Assembly: GCF_000948975.2 (NCBI RefSeq)
Contig: NZ_CP059735.1
Span: forward strand, 1,674,001 to 1,738,000
From: Thalassomonas actiniarum
GTDB taxonomy: Bacteria > Pseudomonadota > Gammaproteobacteria > Enterobacterales > Alteromonadaceae
Direction: 5' to 3'
Length of the DNA: 64,000 nt
Part shown: positions 34,354-44,110 of the stretch, piece after piece
Layout: every line of letters begins with the position of its first letter
How positions within the stretch are numbered: position 1 is the stretch's first letter
Translations under genes and position numbers: made by a program
Notes under the pieces: generated by a model
Told to the model about the DNA's origin: nothing
The model's input: the letters and a program-made list of their open reading frames with translations, nothing else
The model's database searches: none

Positions 34354-35805
34354 ATGGCTTTATCAGTAGTTACCAATACCGCGTCAATTAACGCCCAGCG
34401 TAATTTGTCCAGATCCAGTGAAGGCTTGGCTACGTCCATGCAACGTTTATCTTCGGGTATGCGTATTAACAGTGCCCGTGATGATGCTGCGGGGATGCAA
34501 ATTGCCAACCGTTTGACCTCCCAGGTAAACGGCCTGGGTGTCGCCCAGCGTAATGCCAACGACGGTATTTCCATGGCGCAAACCGCGGAAGGTGCGATGC
34601 AGGAATCCTCATCAATATTACAACGTATGCGTGACTTGGCGCTGCAATCTGCCAATGGCTCTAACTCATCTGAAGACAGGGACGCCCTGCAAAAAGAAGT
34701 GGCTGATTTACAGCAAGAGCTGACCCGTATCGCCGAAACCACTAAATTTGGTGGCACCAGCTTGCTTGACGGTACTTTTGGTACTAAGCAGTTCCAGGTG
34801 GGGGCCAATGCCAATGAAACCATTAATGTGACTTTAAATAATATGTCGGCAGATTCTATCGGCGCCTATGAAGTTAATGATATTGCTCAGGTAACCGGTG
34901 TTGCTGCAACGGCTACTACCGATTTAGCTACTACCTTAGGTAATGTTGATACTGCCAGTTTAAACATCAATGGTACCAGCATTGCCGATGCCGATGTTAC
35001 CGATAAGGGGGCTGCTGATATTGCCGATGCTATTAATGCTGCTGCAACAGGGGTAACGGCAACGGCTAAACTGGATGTGACTATAGATGGTTTAACTTCT
35101 GCTGATGATAGCACCATCACCATGCGAAAAGGTGGTGCTGTGGTAGATAGTTATGATTTAACGACTTTTGGTGGCGATATTAACCGTTTAGCTGAAGAAA
35201 TGCAGGCTGATGGCTATGATGCAGTAGTTGACGGTACCGCACTAACATTAAAAGCCACAGATGTTGACGGTATCCAGATGACAGGTACCGCAGGTACCGC
35301 CACTATTGCCAATAATGTTGCAGGTGGTGCTGCAGTGGCCGGTGGTGCAACGAACAATAATATCAGCGTATCTTCCACCTTAACCCTGTCATCTTCGGAA
35401 AAAATTGGTATTTCAGGCACTGATGTTGACGATATTTTAGCTGAAGGCGCTTCGATCACCGCTACTGGTGGTGCCGGTGCTCTGACTACGGTTGAGTCGC
35501 TTGATATTTCCGGGAATAACTCCGATGGTGCCCAAGAAGCAATAGATGTTATTGATGCAGCATTGGCGCAAATCGATAAGTCGCGTGCCGGCTTGGGTGC
35601 GGTGCAAAACCGTTTCAGTCATACCATAAGTAACTTGGCTAATGTTCAGGAAAACGTATCTGCGTCACGCAGCCGGATTCAGGATACCGATTTTGCCTCG
35701 GAAACCGCGCAAATGACCAAAAACCAGATCTTGCAGCAGGCGGGTACTTCAATCTTGTCGCAGGCAAACCAAATCCCGCAAGCGGCGGTCAGTTTGCTGG
35801 GGTAA
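34354..35805 (+). CDS. fliC: Flagellin 1
   Basis: A 483-residue filament protein. The conserved N-terminal D0/D1 (about 1-170; [48 protein letters not shown]) and C-terminal D1/D0 (about 395-483; [43 protein letters not shown]) are complete. The middle D2-like part (about 175-385) is a Gly/Ala/Thr/Asp-rich beta region. This middle closely matches flagellin 3, while the N-terminal part resembles flagellin 2 more, so the gene looks mosaic. Sigma-54 promoter, as for the Vibrio core flagellin FlaA. Confidence 0.95.
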   Translation: MALSVVTNTASINAQRNLSRSSEGLATSMQRLSSGMRINSARDDAAGMQIANRLTSQVNGLGVAQRNANDGISMAQTAEGAMQESSSILQRMRDLALQSANGSNSSEDRDALQKEVADLQQELTRIAETTKFGGTSLLDGTFGTKQFQVGANANETINVTLNNMSADSIGAYEVNDIAQVTGVAATATTDLATTLGNVDTASLNINGTSIADADVTDKGAADIADAINAAATGVTATAKLDVTIDGLTSADDSTITMRKGGAVVDSYDLTTFGGDINRLAEEMQADGYDAVVDGTALTLKATDVDGIQMTGTAGTATIANNVAGGAAVAGGATNNNISVSSTLTLSSSEKIGISGTDVDDILAEGASITATGGAGALTTVESLDISGNNSDGAQEAIDVIDAALAQIDKSRAGLGAVQNRFSHTISNLANVQENVSASRSRIQDTDFASETAQMTKNQILQQAGTSILSQANQIPQAAVSLLG

Positions 35806-35850
35806 TAGCCAGGTAAAGGTTTCTTTGAGTTAACAGAGTATTAATAGATT

Positions 35851-35881
35851 AAAGGGGAAAACTTAGTTTTTCCCCTTTTTT
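35851..35881 (+). terminator. Terminator after flagellin 1
   Basis: Stem AAAGGGGAAAA / TTTTCCCCTTT, loop around CTTAGT, followed by a T run. Confidence 0.85.
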
Positions 35882-36421
35882 GTCTTGTGCTTCTTGGTTA
35901 TTGCTCTGTTATAGCCGTTTCTTTAGTTTTGATTTACCTGCCTATGGCTGAATTAACTTTTTAGTCATTGGTGAAAATAAAGTTATCCGTCTTGATAGAG
36001 GGTATTATCTGTTAAGCCATAATTAATGCCTCTTTCATCTCTTTTAATGCTCTGTGTTGTTTTAGTGCTTGCTAAACCTGGTTTAATCCCTATTTGCTTT
36101 TCTTTTAGCCATTTTTTTGACGATCTCTCTGCTGACTTTTCGAACGCTTGAAACCTGTGTCAAAACAGTGTCTTTGTGTTGTTAACTGTTTGTAATTGCT
36201 GTGTTTTTGTGTTTTGGTCTGCTTTTTGCTTTTATGTAGGAACCAAAGCTGTTGAACTGTTAACACTTAGTGTGACTTTTTGACCGCATTAACTCCTGAG
36301 TATCCGCTGATGTCATTTATCAGCGAAAGGCTAGCTAATTATTGTACTGGCTACTCGGGAATTGAAAGACAGAGGCTTAGTTATATGTGGGCTTCTAAAG
36401 TAGAATATTAGGAGTTTTATT
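35882..36421. other. Intergenic region between flagellins 1 and 2
   Basis: AT-rich, T-rich DNA without a plausible gene. It holds the flagellin 2 promoter (36214-36230) and a folded leader: a stem of CCTGAGTA (36295-36302) with TACTCGGG (36352-36359) around a hairpin CGCTGAT/ATCAGCG (36305-36325). Confidence 0.6.
36214..36230 (+). promoter_or_regulatory. Sigma-54-like promoter of flagellin 2
   Basis: TTGGTCTGCTTTTTGCT has GG at 36216-17 and GC at 36228-29. The -24 box is weaker (TGGTCT). The leader would be about 180 nt. Confidence 0.55.
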
Positions 36422-37879
36422 ATGGCTTTATCAGTAATTACTAATACCGCATCGCTAAATGCCCAGCGTAATTTAGGGAAGTCAGGTGACGGATTAGCAA
36501 CCTCAATGCAGCGCTTATCTTCAGGGATGCGTATTAACAGTGCTAAAGATGATGCGGCAGGGATGCAAATCGCTAACCGTTTAACCTCGCAAATAAATGG
36601 CCTGTCGGTGGCTCAGCGCAATGCCAATGATGGTATTTCTATGGCGCAAACCGCGGAAGGTGCGATGCAGGAGTCTTCTAATATTTTACAGCGGATGCGT
36701 GATTTGGCACTGCAATCTGCCAACGGCTCAAACTCTTCTGAAGACAGAGATGCACTGCAAAAAGAAGTTGCTGACTTACAGCAGGAACTAACCCGTATTG
36801 CAGAAACCACTAAGTTTGGTGCTACCAGTTTGCTTGACGGCACCTTCGGTACTAAGCAGTTCCAGGTGGGGGCCAATGCCAATGAAACGATTAATGTCAC
36901 CTTAAACAACATGGCCGCCGATGTTATTGGCGCTCATCAAATTACAGGTGCCGGTACAGCTGCTGCCGCGAACAGTATAGGGGATGTCGAGAATTCTCTT
37001 TTAGCCGCGAATATGGGCACCACAGGGGTGCCCTGGAATATTAACGGTACTACAGTGAACTTTACCGCTGGCTGGGGCGCCTCATCCCGAGCCGATGCTA
37101 TCAATGATGCTTCTACAGGTGTTGATGCCAAGGCTGTTTTAACGACGAGAATTCAGAGTTTGACTACAGCCGATTCCGGCATCCTTAATGTCTATAAAAA
37201 AGGGGCGGTAGATGATGCTTTTGATTTAGCTACCTATGGCGGTGATATGGAGCGTTTAACCGAAGACCTGCAGGCAGCCGGTTACGATGCGGTTTTTGAT
37301 GCCGACTTAAACGGTGGGCTTGGCGGCATAGACATAGTTGCAACTGGTGTTGATGGTTTTGAAGTTACTGCTACTGCCGGTGCCACAATACAGATGGGAC
37401 CCGCAGGTGGTTTAGGTAACTCGGCGGGTAACCCGCTATCGCATTCGGCGGAGTTACACTTGTCGTCATCGGATAAAATTGGTATTTCCGGTACCAATGT
37501 CGATGAAATATTAGGTGGTGCCAATATCACTGCTACCGGTGGCTCCAGTGAGTTAAGCTCTGTTGAAAGCATGGATATTTCCGGTACGGATTCAAGCGGC
37601 GCACAAGCGGCCATCGATGTCATTGATGCCGCCTTGGCACAAATTGATGAAAATCGCGCCGGTTTAGGTGCGGTGCAAAATCGCTTAAGCCATACCATAA
37701 GCAACTTGGCTAATGTTGAAGAAAACGTTTCTTCATCCCGTAGCCGGATACAAGATACCGACTTTGCTAAAGAAACTGCGATTATGACCAAGAACCAGAT
37801 CCTGCAGCAGGCGGGAACTTCTATACTGTCGCAGGCAAACCAGATCCCGCAGGCGGCGGTAAGCCTGTTAGGGGGCTAA
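36422..37879 (+). CDS. fliC: Flagellin 2
   Basis: A 485-residue flagellin. The N-terminal 170 residues are almost those of flagellin 1 (with [19 protein letters not shown] and [18 protein letters not shown]), and the C-terminal 90 are the usual D1/D0. The middle part is unlike the other two: [40 protein letters not shown] and more Gly. So it carries a different surface domain. It has an RBS (AGGAGTT) shared with the other two flagellins and probably a sigma-54 promoter. Confidence 0.95.
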   Translation: MALSVITNTASLNAQRNLGKSGDGLATSMQRLSSGMRINSAKDDAAGMQIANRLTSQINGLSVAQRNANDGISMAQTAEGAMQESSNILQRMRDLALQSANGSNSSEDRDALQKEVADLQQELTRIAETTKFGATSLLDGTFGTKQFQVGANANETINVTLNNMAADVIGAHQITGAGTAAAANSIGDVENSLLAANMGTTGVPWNINGTTVNFTAGWGASSRADAINDASTGVDAKAVLTTRIQSLTTADSGILNVYKKGAVDDAFDLATYGGDMERLTEDLQAAGYDAVFDADLNGGLGGIDIVATGVDGFEVTATAGATIQMGPAGGLGNSAGNPLSHSAELHLSSSDKIGISGTNVDEILGGANITATGGSSELSSVESMDISGTDSSGAQAAIDVIDAALAQIDENRAGLGAVQNRLSHTISNLANVEENVSSSRSRIQDTDFAKETAIMTKNQILQQAGTSILSQANQIPQAAVSLLGG

Positions 37880-37923
37880 TCCTGAATTAGCTAATTTTCG
37901 TTAACTAAAGTCATATTCCCTTC

Positions 37924-37974
37924 GGCTGCGCGAGATACTCCTGGTAGTGCAGCCACTTTTTTCTTTTTTTATTA
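37924..37974 (+). terminator. Terminator after flagellin 2
   Basis: GGCTGC (37924-29) pairs with GCAGCC (37949-54), followed by a T-rich run. The loop is long, so the call is moderate. Confidence 0.5.
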
Positions 37975-38082
37975 ATTTTATAATAAACTTGTAAGCACCC
38001 GTTTTTACTGGCCTGGTCCATAATTTACCCGATTGTTAGTGGTTATTTGTAGCTGCTATTTGGCAATTTTTAAAAAAAAGAT

Positions 38083-38109
38083 TAAAGGTATTTTTTTCCT
38101 TGCCGTTAA
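38083..38109 (+). promoter_or_regulatory. Sigma-28 (FliA) promoter of flagellin 3
   Basis: TAAA (38083-86), 15-bp spacer, GCCGTTAA (38102-38109). One base from the consensus GCCGATAA. It lies 89 bp before the start codon. The remainder of the 37880-38198 gap is AT-rich with no gene. Confidence 0.8.
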
Positions 38110-38198
38110 CACTTAATAGCAGGGGCTAGTAATCATTATCTCAGCACCTGATACAAACATAATGAGTTTATTACGACATGTAATCAGGAGTTATCAAA

Positions 38199-39647
38199 AT
38201 GGCTTTATCAGTAATTACCAATACCGCGTCACTAAACGCACAACGTAACTTATCTAAATCAAGTGATGGCTTAGCCACCTCAATGCAACGTTTGTCTTCT
38301 GGTATGCGCATCAACAGCGCCAAAGATGATGCTGCCGGCCTGCAAATTGCCAACCGCTTAACTTCGCAAATCAATGGTTTGGGAGTAGCGCAACGTAATG
38401 CCAACGACGGTATTTCAATGGCGCAAACGGCTGAAGGCGCAATGCAGGAGTCTTCTTCTATCCTACAACGTATGCGTGACCTGGCGCTGCAATCTGCCAA
38501 CGGTTCAAACGGCGCCGATGAGCGTGAAGCGCTGCAAAAAGAAGTTTCTGATTTGCAACAGGAATTAACCCGCATTGCAGAAACGACCCAGTTTGGTGGT
38601 ACCCAGCTACTTAACGGTGATTTCGGTACTAAACAGTTCCAGGTGGGGGCCAATGCCAATGAAACCATCAATGTTTCTTTAAGTGATATTTCTGCCGATG
38701 CCATCGGAGCTTATGAAGTAGAAGGTATTGCTACCGTTATCGGTGTTGCTGCTACCGCAACTACAGATTTGGCTACTACTTTAGGCAATGTCGATACTGC
38801 CAGTTTAAATATCAACGGTACCGCTATTGCCGATGCATCAGTAACGGATAAAGGCGCTGCCGATATTGCCGATGCCATTAATGCTGCGGCTACCGGGGTT
38901 ACAGCCACAGCAAAACTGGATGTTACCATAGATGCTTTAACTTCAGCTGATGATAGTGTTATCACCCTGCGTAAAGGTGGTGCTGCTGTTGACAGTTATG
39001 ATTTGGCTACTTTTGGTGGTGATATTGACCGTTTGGCAGAAGAGCTGCAAGCAGATGGTTATGATGCCGTTGTTGACGGTACAGCGCTTACGCTAAAAGC
39101 AACAGATGTTGATGGTATTCAAATGACGGGTACAGCAGGTACTGCCACGATTGCCAATAATGTTACCGGTGGTGCTGCGGTAGCCGGTGGTGCAACCAAC
39201 AATGATATCAGTGTTTCATCTACCTTAACCTTGTCGTCTCCGGATAAAATTGGTATCTCAGGTACCGATGTCGACGATATTTTAGCTGGTGCTAGCATTA
39301 CAGCTACAGGTGGTACAGGTACCTTAACTACAGTCGAAACCCTGGATATTTCCGGTACGACTTCTACCGGTGCGCAGGATGCTATTGAAGTTATCGATGC
39401 CGCATTAGCGCAAATCGATAGCCAGCGGGCAACCTTAGGTGCGGTGCAAAACCGTTTTAGTCATACTATCAGTAACTTATCGAATGTATCGGAAAACGTA
39501 TCTGCTTCTCGCAGCCGTATTCAGGATACCGATTTTGCTTCTGAAACAGCGCAAATGACGAAGAACCAAATCTTGCAACAGGCCGGTACTTCGATTCTTG
39601 CCCAATCGAACCAGTTACCACAAGCGGCGCTTAGTTTAATCGGGTAA
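38199..39647 (+). CDS. fliC: Flagellin 3
   Basis: A 482-residue flagellin with full conserved ends. Its N-terminal D1 differs from the others at several places ([34 protein letters not shown]), and the C-terminus ends [15 protein letters not shown]. The central region, however, is nearly the same as in flagellin 1 ([20 protein letters not shown]-like and [14 protein letters not shown]-like blocks). It is the only flagellin with a sigma-28 promoter, which suggests late, FliA-dependent expression and a different filament position or dose. Confidence 0.95.
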   Translation: MALSVITNTASLNAQRNLSKSSDGLATSMQRLSSGMRINSAKDDAAGLQIANRLTSQINGLGVAQRNANDGISMAQTAEGAMQESSSILQRMRDLALQSANGSNGADEREALQKEVSDLQQELTRIAETTQFGGTQLLNGDFGTKQFQVGANANETINVSLSDISADAIGAYEVEGIATVIGVAATATTDLATTLGNVDTASLNINGTAIADASVTDKGAADIADAINAAATGVTATAKLDVTIDALTSADDSVITLRKGGAAVDSYDLATFGGDIDRLAEELQADGYDAVVDGTALTLKATDVDGIQMTGTAGTATIANNVTGGAAVAGGATNNDISVSSTLTLSSPDKIGISGTDVDDILAGASITATGGTGTLTTVETLDISGTTSTGAQDAIEVIDAALAQIDSQRATLGAVQNRFSHTISNLSNVSENVSASRSRIQDTDFASETAQMTKNQILQQAGTSILAQSNQLPQAALSLIG

Positions 39648-39668
39648 TTTATTACAAGTTAAGCAGTG

Positions 39669-39699
39669 AAAAGGAAGGCACATTTATGGCCTTCCTTTT
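39669..39699 (+). terminator. Terminator after flagellin 3
   Basis: An 11-bp stem AAAAGGAAGGC / GCCTTCCTTTT with a 9-nt loop. Confidence 0.85.
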
Positions 39700-39841
39700 A
39701 TGCTTTAAGTACTTTTACTTTAACCTTGATTTTTAGCACTGGATTTGCCAACTTCTTACAAAGTGAGCTGTTTAAAAAACAACCTTGTTTCAGTAGCTAA
39801 TCATAAAGGTAAAGCGTAAAATAGTAATAAAGGAGTAAAAA

Positions 39842-40312
39842 ATGAGTAATGTACTAAACGGACAGCAAACGATTAACAGCCTGAATTTCGATTTAGGCAA
39901 ACAAACTGCTGCCGCTCAGGCGGAAAATGCTCAGGTTAATACTCAGGTTAATACTGAAACAGCTAAAGCTGAGTTGAAGTCGGAAGCTAAACAGTCTGTT
40001 GAGCAACAAAATGCTGTCGATAAGGCCGAACTGAACGCATTAGCAGACAGGAGCAACACTGGCGAAGTAACCACAAAAGCACAAATGAACAGCGAACAGC
40101 TAGAAGTTGTGGCACAAAAGCTGCAAGAATTTGTCAGTGGCATGAACCGTGGTTTGGAATTCCTGGTGGATGAGGACTCCGGGCGTGATGTGATTAAGGT
40201 CGTCGACAAAAACACCGGTGATTTAGTCAAACAGTTTCCTTCAGAAGAGGTGCTTGAGTTAGTCGCCCACTTGTCAGAAGCCACAGGTAATTTTATTGAT
40301 TCGAAAATTTAA
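39842..40312 (+). CDS. flaG: Flagellar protein FlaG
   Basis: A 156-residue protein of the FlaG family, which affects filament length in polar flagella (Vibrio, Pseudomonas, Campylobacter). The N-terminal 75 residues are Gln/Ala/Asn-rich and variable. The C-terminal domain is conserved: SGMNRGLEFLVDEDSGRDVIKVVDKNTGDLVKQFPSEEVLEL. RBS AAAGGAG. It sits between the last flagellin and fliD, its normal place. Confidence 0.9.
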   Translation: MSNVLNGQQTINSLNFDLGKQTAAAQAENAQVNTQVNTETAKAELKSEAKQSVEQQNAVDKAELNALADRSNTGEVTTKAQMNSEQLEVVAQKLQEFVSGMNRGLEFLVDEDSGRDVIKVVDKNTGDLVKQFPSEEVLELVAHLSEATGNFIDSKI

Positions 40313-40419
40313 TGGTGCCGATGTTAATCGCAAGATGAATAAATTGTACTGTGAAATTTATATGGGTGGCTTGTTGTCTGTTCTCTTAAGCTAAATTAAG
40401 TTAGGTAAATGGTGTTATT

Positions 40420-41853
40420 ATGGCTGGTATTTCGTTTCCCGGGGTAGGCTCCGGATTACAGGTAAGTGAAATTGTGACTGCGATTGTTAACGCAGAAAAA
40501 GTGCCGTATCAGAACAGGGTCACTCAAAAACAAGCTGAATTTACCACTGACATTTCCGCTATAGGCTCTTTAAAGTCTGCTTTACAGGAAGTAAATACTT
40601 CTTTGGAAGCCTTAGGCGATGCAGATAATTACCAGCAACGTACCGCGAGCGGCCGTGACGATTTTATTGGTATCAGTTCCACCAAAGATGCTGCCGTTGG
40701 TAATTACTCCATTGAAGTAGATGCGCTGGCCAGTTCCCATAAACTGATGTCTGGTGCGATTGATAGCTCAACCCCTGTTGGGGAAGGCACCATGACCATA
40801 GAGATCGATGGCGACAGTTTTGATGTTGTTGCATCCGCTACCACCACCTTAAGCGAATTAAGGGATCTCATTAATGATGATGCCGCGAATGATTCGGTCG
40901 TTGCAACTATTATTACCGATGGTACAGATCAACATTTAGTCCTTAACAGCAAAGAAACCGGAGTCAGCAGTGAAATAAAAATTACTGTTGATGACATTGA
41001 CGGTAATGATACCGATGGTACAGGCCTATCTCAGCTAGCTTACGATGCCCTGGCAGCCACCCCAGTGTTAAATATGACCGAGGTAGATAAGGCCCTTGAT
41101 GCACAAATAACCATTGACGGTAATGTAACCGTTACCAGTAGTACCAATGATTTTAAAGATGCTATTGATGGCGTGACCATTACTGCCAAAAAAGTTCATG
41201 ATATTGCTGGCGGTGATGATCTGAGTAAAGCGACAATTTCTGAAGATAACAGTAATATTGCCACCGGCATTAATGCTTTTATTGAAAGTTTTAATGCCCT
41301 GGTTGATCTGAGTGATCAATTAGGAAAATCTGAAGATGGGGCTGTCGGTGCCTTAGCCGGCGATTCTATGTTACGTAATGTGATGTCGAAAATTCGCTCA
41401 CAGTTTACTACCGATTTTGAAACCGGTGTCAGCAGTTCAGGTAAGACGACTTATTCCATGCTGGCAGAGCTTGGGGTACGCACCGAGCGGAGCGGCCATT
41501 TAAGTTTGGATTCAGATACCCTGGATGACTTGATTGACAATGACCCGAATAAAATTCAGAACTTCTTCGTTGGTACTGATACTGCCACAGGCTTTGTTGA
41601 AAGCACGGAAGAGTTGCTTGAATTTTATACTCAGTCTGATGGTTTGATCGATCGTCGTATTGAGGGCAACAATACCCAGATATCTAAACTGGAAAAGGAT
41701 GTTGAAGCATTTAATGTAAAAATGGATGCGCTGGAAGCACGCTTGTATGCCCAGTATAATTCCATGGATACTTTAGTCGCACAGCTAAATAATACCGGCA
41801 GTTATATTACCCAACAGTTAGACAATATGCCCGGGGTAGTAAAAGACTCTTAG
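40420..41853 (+). CDS. fliD: Flagellar filament cap FliD (HAP2)
   Basis: A 477-residue protein that caps the filament and helps flagellin fold on. The N-terminal FliD_N pattern (FPGVGSGLQVSEIVTAIVNAEKVP) and the C-terminal helical domain (ALEARLYAQYNSMDTLVAQLNNTGSYI) are conserved. The middle is beta-rich. A strong terminator follows; fliS and fliT, usually immediately downstream, are instead 2.2 kb away on the other strand. Confidence 0.94.
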   Translation: MAGISFPGVGSGLQVSEIVTAIVNAEKVPYQNRVTQKQAEFTTDISAIGSLKSALQEVNTSLEALGDADNYQQRTASGRDDFIGISSTKDAAVGNYSIEVDALASSHKLMSGAIDSSTPVGEGTMTIEIDGDSFDVVASATTTLSELRDLINDDAANDSVVATIITDGTDQHLVLNSKETGVSSEIKITVDDIDGNDTDGTGLSQLAYDALAATPVLNMTEVDKALDAQITIDGNVTVTSSTNDFKDAIDGVTITAKKVHDIAGGDDLSKATISEDNSNIATGINAFIESFNALVDLSDQLGKSEDGAVGALAGDSMLRNVMSKIRSQFTTDFETGVSSSGKTTYSMLAELGVRTERSGHLSLDSDTLDDLIDNDPNKIQNFFVGTDTATGFVESTEELLEFYTQSDGLIDRRIEGNNTQISKLEKDVEAFNVKMDALEARLYAQYNSMDTLVAQLNNTGSYITQQLDNMPGVVKDS

Positions 41854-41890
41854 TTTTCATTAAATTTCCATTTTTATTGCTCAAAATAAC

Positions 41891-41928
41891 AGAAGCTATT
41901 TGCATACGGTGAATAGCTTCTTTTTTTG
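41891..41928 (+). terminator. Terminator after fliD
   Basis: A 10-bp stem AGAAGCTATT / AATAGCTTCT, loop 11 nt, then TTTTTTT. Confidence 0.88.
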
Positions 41929-42042
41929 GGTAAATTTTAGCAGTCATCATCACTTCAAATAATTGGCACCATTTCACCTGAATTTTGCTATCTCAAAAAT
42001 AAGTCGCTTACTTTCATAAAATATCAATCTCAACTGCAGATC

Positions 42043-42090
42043 TTGGCCCTGTTTGTGCTTGTTTACTACAAGCGGCAATTTTTGCCGCTT
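42043..42090 (+). promoter_or_regulatory. Sigma-54-like promoter and start-site hairpin of PEP-CTERM gene 1
   Basis: TTGGCCCTGTTTGTGC has GG at 42045-46 and GC at 42057-58. A hairpin AAGCGGCAA/TTGCCGCTT (42070-42090) begins at about the expected transcript start. The rest of the 41854-42189 gap shows only the fliD terminator. Confidence 0.5.
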
Positions 42091-42189
42091 TCTGCCGGGC
42101 GTTAAAAAGTAACCGGTAGCCGTGAAGATGGTGTTAAGTCAGAACTATTGTAGCCATCGGCAGAAAATAAGATGTAGCGGAGTAGTAAC

Positions 42190-42987
42190 ATGAAAACAAC
42201 TATAAAGGTTAAATTAAAGCCGTTGGCTAAAGCCTGTTTTTTGCCGGGATTATTGGGAGCTATGCTCACTATGCCTGGCCAGGCTGGCGCCAGTTTGATA
42301 GAGCGTAGTATTGTAGTTGATAGTGGTGAAAATGTATCGGCCTATTACGATGATGTGCTGGATATTACCTGGCTAAAAGATGCCAATTATGCGCAAACCT
42401 CTGGATATAATCTGGGGGGGAAAATGACCTGGAGTCAAGCTAAATCCTGGACGAAAGACTTAACCTTAGGCGGTTACGCAGACTGGCGATTACCCCAGGT
42501 ACAAGCCATTAACCCCGGAGGGTTAAATTATATTGTGGCTTTTGATGGCAGCAGTGATTATGGCTACAACAGCATCAGTGTCATGCATGAAATGGCCTAT
42601 ATGTTTACCGTAAACTTAGGGTTAGCGTCTGCTTTTAATACCGACAGTACTAAAAATGATGATTGGGTCAGTTATATCACCGGGGATGAAGTTAATACCA
42701 GTATTCTAGGGAATGAAATTGAGATTGATAACTTAAAAAGTTATAAATACTGGTATGGACAAGATCGTTCCTGGACTTCGGGAGGAAGTGGTGGTTGGGC
42801 GTTTAATGCCAATAATGGTTATCAGTTTACCGAAGGGAAAGATGCTTATAATTATGCCTGGGTTGTACATGACGGTGATATCGGGGAGCCGGTAATTAGT
42901 GAAGTACCTGAGCCAGGTTCATTGGCATTATTCGGTTTAGCCATATTTAGTTTAAGAGTGCGTAACTATGTTGCCACCTCTTTTTAG
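42190..42987 (+). CDS. PEP-CTERM sorting-domain protein with DUF1566-like domain (1)
   Basis: A 265-residue exported protein. The signal peptide (to about 36, ending QAGAS) precedes a domain with YYDDVLDITWLKDANYAQTSGY ... MTWSQAKSWTKDL ... YADWRLPQV, the Trp-rich pattern of the Lcl/DUF1566 family. The C-terminus is a sorting signal: VPEPGSLALFG, a hydrophobic helix and a short basic tail (RVRNY). Exosortase (EpsH-type) systems process such tails in bacteria with exopolysaccharide loci; no exosortase is in this window. It is a paralogue of the next gene. Confidence 0.9.
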   Translation: MKTTIKVKLKPLAKACFLPGLLGAMLTMPGQAGASLIERSIVVDSGENVSAYYDDVLDITWLKDANYAQTSGYNLGGKMTWSQAKSWTKDLTLGGYADWRLPQVQAINPGGLNYIVAFDGSSDYGYNSISVMHEMAYMFTVNLGLASAFNTDSTKNDDWVSYITGDEVNTSILGNEIEIDNLKSYKYWYGQDRSWTSGGSGGWAFNANNGYQFTEGKDAYNYAWVVHDGDIGEPVISEVPEPGSLALFGLAIFSLRVRNYVATSF

Positions 42988-43046
42988 CAGTTATCTTTAA
43001 GACAAAGCGGTTAAGTTTTGCCTCTACTTCTCTTTCCGGTAATCAC

Positions 43047-43079
43047 AAAGCACCTTTACTGTGGGTATAGGTGCTTTTA
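43047..43079 (+). terminator. Terminator after PEP-CTERM gene 1
   Basis: Stem AAAGCACCT / AGGTGCTTT with a 13-nt loop, followed by Ts. Confidence 0.75.
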
Positions 43080-43145
43080 TTCATTCTTTTATAACTTTTA
43101 ATGAATTTGTGCTACCACGGGCTTAATTTCGTTATCGTCGATGTA

Positions 43146-43161
43146 TGGCTTGATTTTTGCT
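43146..43161 (+). promoter_or_regulatory. Sigma-54-like promoter of PEP-CTERM gene 2
   Basis: TGGCTTGATTTTTGCT has GG at 43147-48 and GC at 43159-60. It is 81 bp before the start codon. Confidence 0.6.
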
Positions 43162-43241
43162 ATTACAGTAGCTCATTTTTATTGTTTTCGGCTTTTAAGA
43201 ACAAGAGTTTTTTGATGTCGAGTAGTTAACGGAGTAGTAAG

Positions 43242-43925
43242 ATGAGAACAAAAATAAAACAATTAGCGCAGTCAAGTTTATTATTAGCCACATTGGCAGC
43301 ATCAACCCAAGCGAATGCAAACTTGATCGTACGCGATGGTGGTATGGTTTATGACGATGTTCTGGACATTACCTGGCTACAGGATGCTAACTATGCCAAA
43401 ACCTCAGGTTATGATAGTGACGGTAAAATGAGTTGGGATGAGGCAAATGCTTGGGCAGATGAGCTCGTATTTGGCGGTTTTGATGATTGGCGTCTGTTTA
43501 ATGCACCAGTTATTGATACAACTTGTACTAACTTTGCTGCCGATGTTAGTTATGGTTATAACTGTACATCGAGTGAGCTAGGACATTTATTTTATGTTGA
43601 TTTTGATTTAAACCAAGGTGAATCAATATTGTCTGCCACAGGAGAAGGACTTAATAATTTTAATTTATTTACTAATATTCAAACTCATTGGTACTGGTCT
43701 GGGAATACAGTAGAAAGCAGCCCTGATAATGCGCTAGGTTTTATTAACAGCATTGGCTGGCAAGGGTTTCCGACTAAAGATACTCATATGTATGGCTGGG
43801 CTGTTCGTGACGGTGATGTAGCTAACGCCGGGGGCAATGAAGTACCAGAACCCGGGTCTCTGGCTTTATTAGGCCTGGCTATGCTCGGGTTAAGTGCTCG
43901 TCGTTATAGCTCTTCCTTCAAGTAG
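43242..43925 (+). CDS. PEP-CTERM sorting-domain protein with DUF1566-like domain (2)
   Basis: A 227-residue paralogue of the preceding gene. Signal peptide to about residue 27 (STQANAN). The core repeats the same pattern (YDDVLDITWLQDANYAKTSGY, SWDEANAWADEL, FDDWRLFN) but is shorter. The C-terminus reads VPEPGSLALLGLAMLGLSAR then RYSS, a textbook PEP-CTERM. The bases before the start (CGGAGTAGTAA) are identical to those before gene 1, evidence of duplication including the RBS. Surface or matrix function is inferred from the sorting signal only. Confidence 0.92.
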   Translation: MRTKIKQLAQSSLLLATLAASTQANANLIVRDGGMVYDDVLDITWLQDANYAKTSGYDSDGKMSWDEANAWADELVFGGFDDWRLFNAPVIDTTCTNFAADVSYGYNCTSSELGHLFYVDFDLNQGESILSATGEGLNNFNLFTNIQTHWYWSGNTVESSPDNALGFINSIGWQGFPTKDTHMYGWAVRDGDVANAGGNEVPEPGSLALLGLAMLGLSARRYSSSFK

Positions 43926-43971
43926 ATAAATGTTTGCTCTATGCTTTAGGTGACTTTCAAGTATTAAAATT

Positions 43972-43999
43972 AAGCTCTCTGATATCAGGGAGCTTTTTC
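43972..43999 (+). terminator. Terminator after PEP-CTERM gene 2
   Basis: Stem AAGCTCTCTGA / TCAGGGAGCTT (one G-T pair), loop TA, then TTTTCTTT. Confidence 0.8.
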
Positions 44000-44110
44000 T
44001 TTAGCGAAATAACTGAATCCAGGCAATCTATTTTTTATACGATCTGTTATGACAGCCTGTTTGAGGCTTTGTTACAGAGACTAGTTTGAAGAGAGTTAGA
44101 TAACGGGGGA

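Noticed and set aside
40313-40419. Sigma-28 promoter for fliD at GCCGATG
   Set aside because: No TAAA at the required 15-bp spacing.
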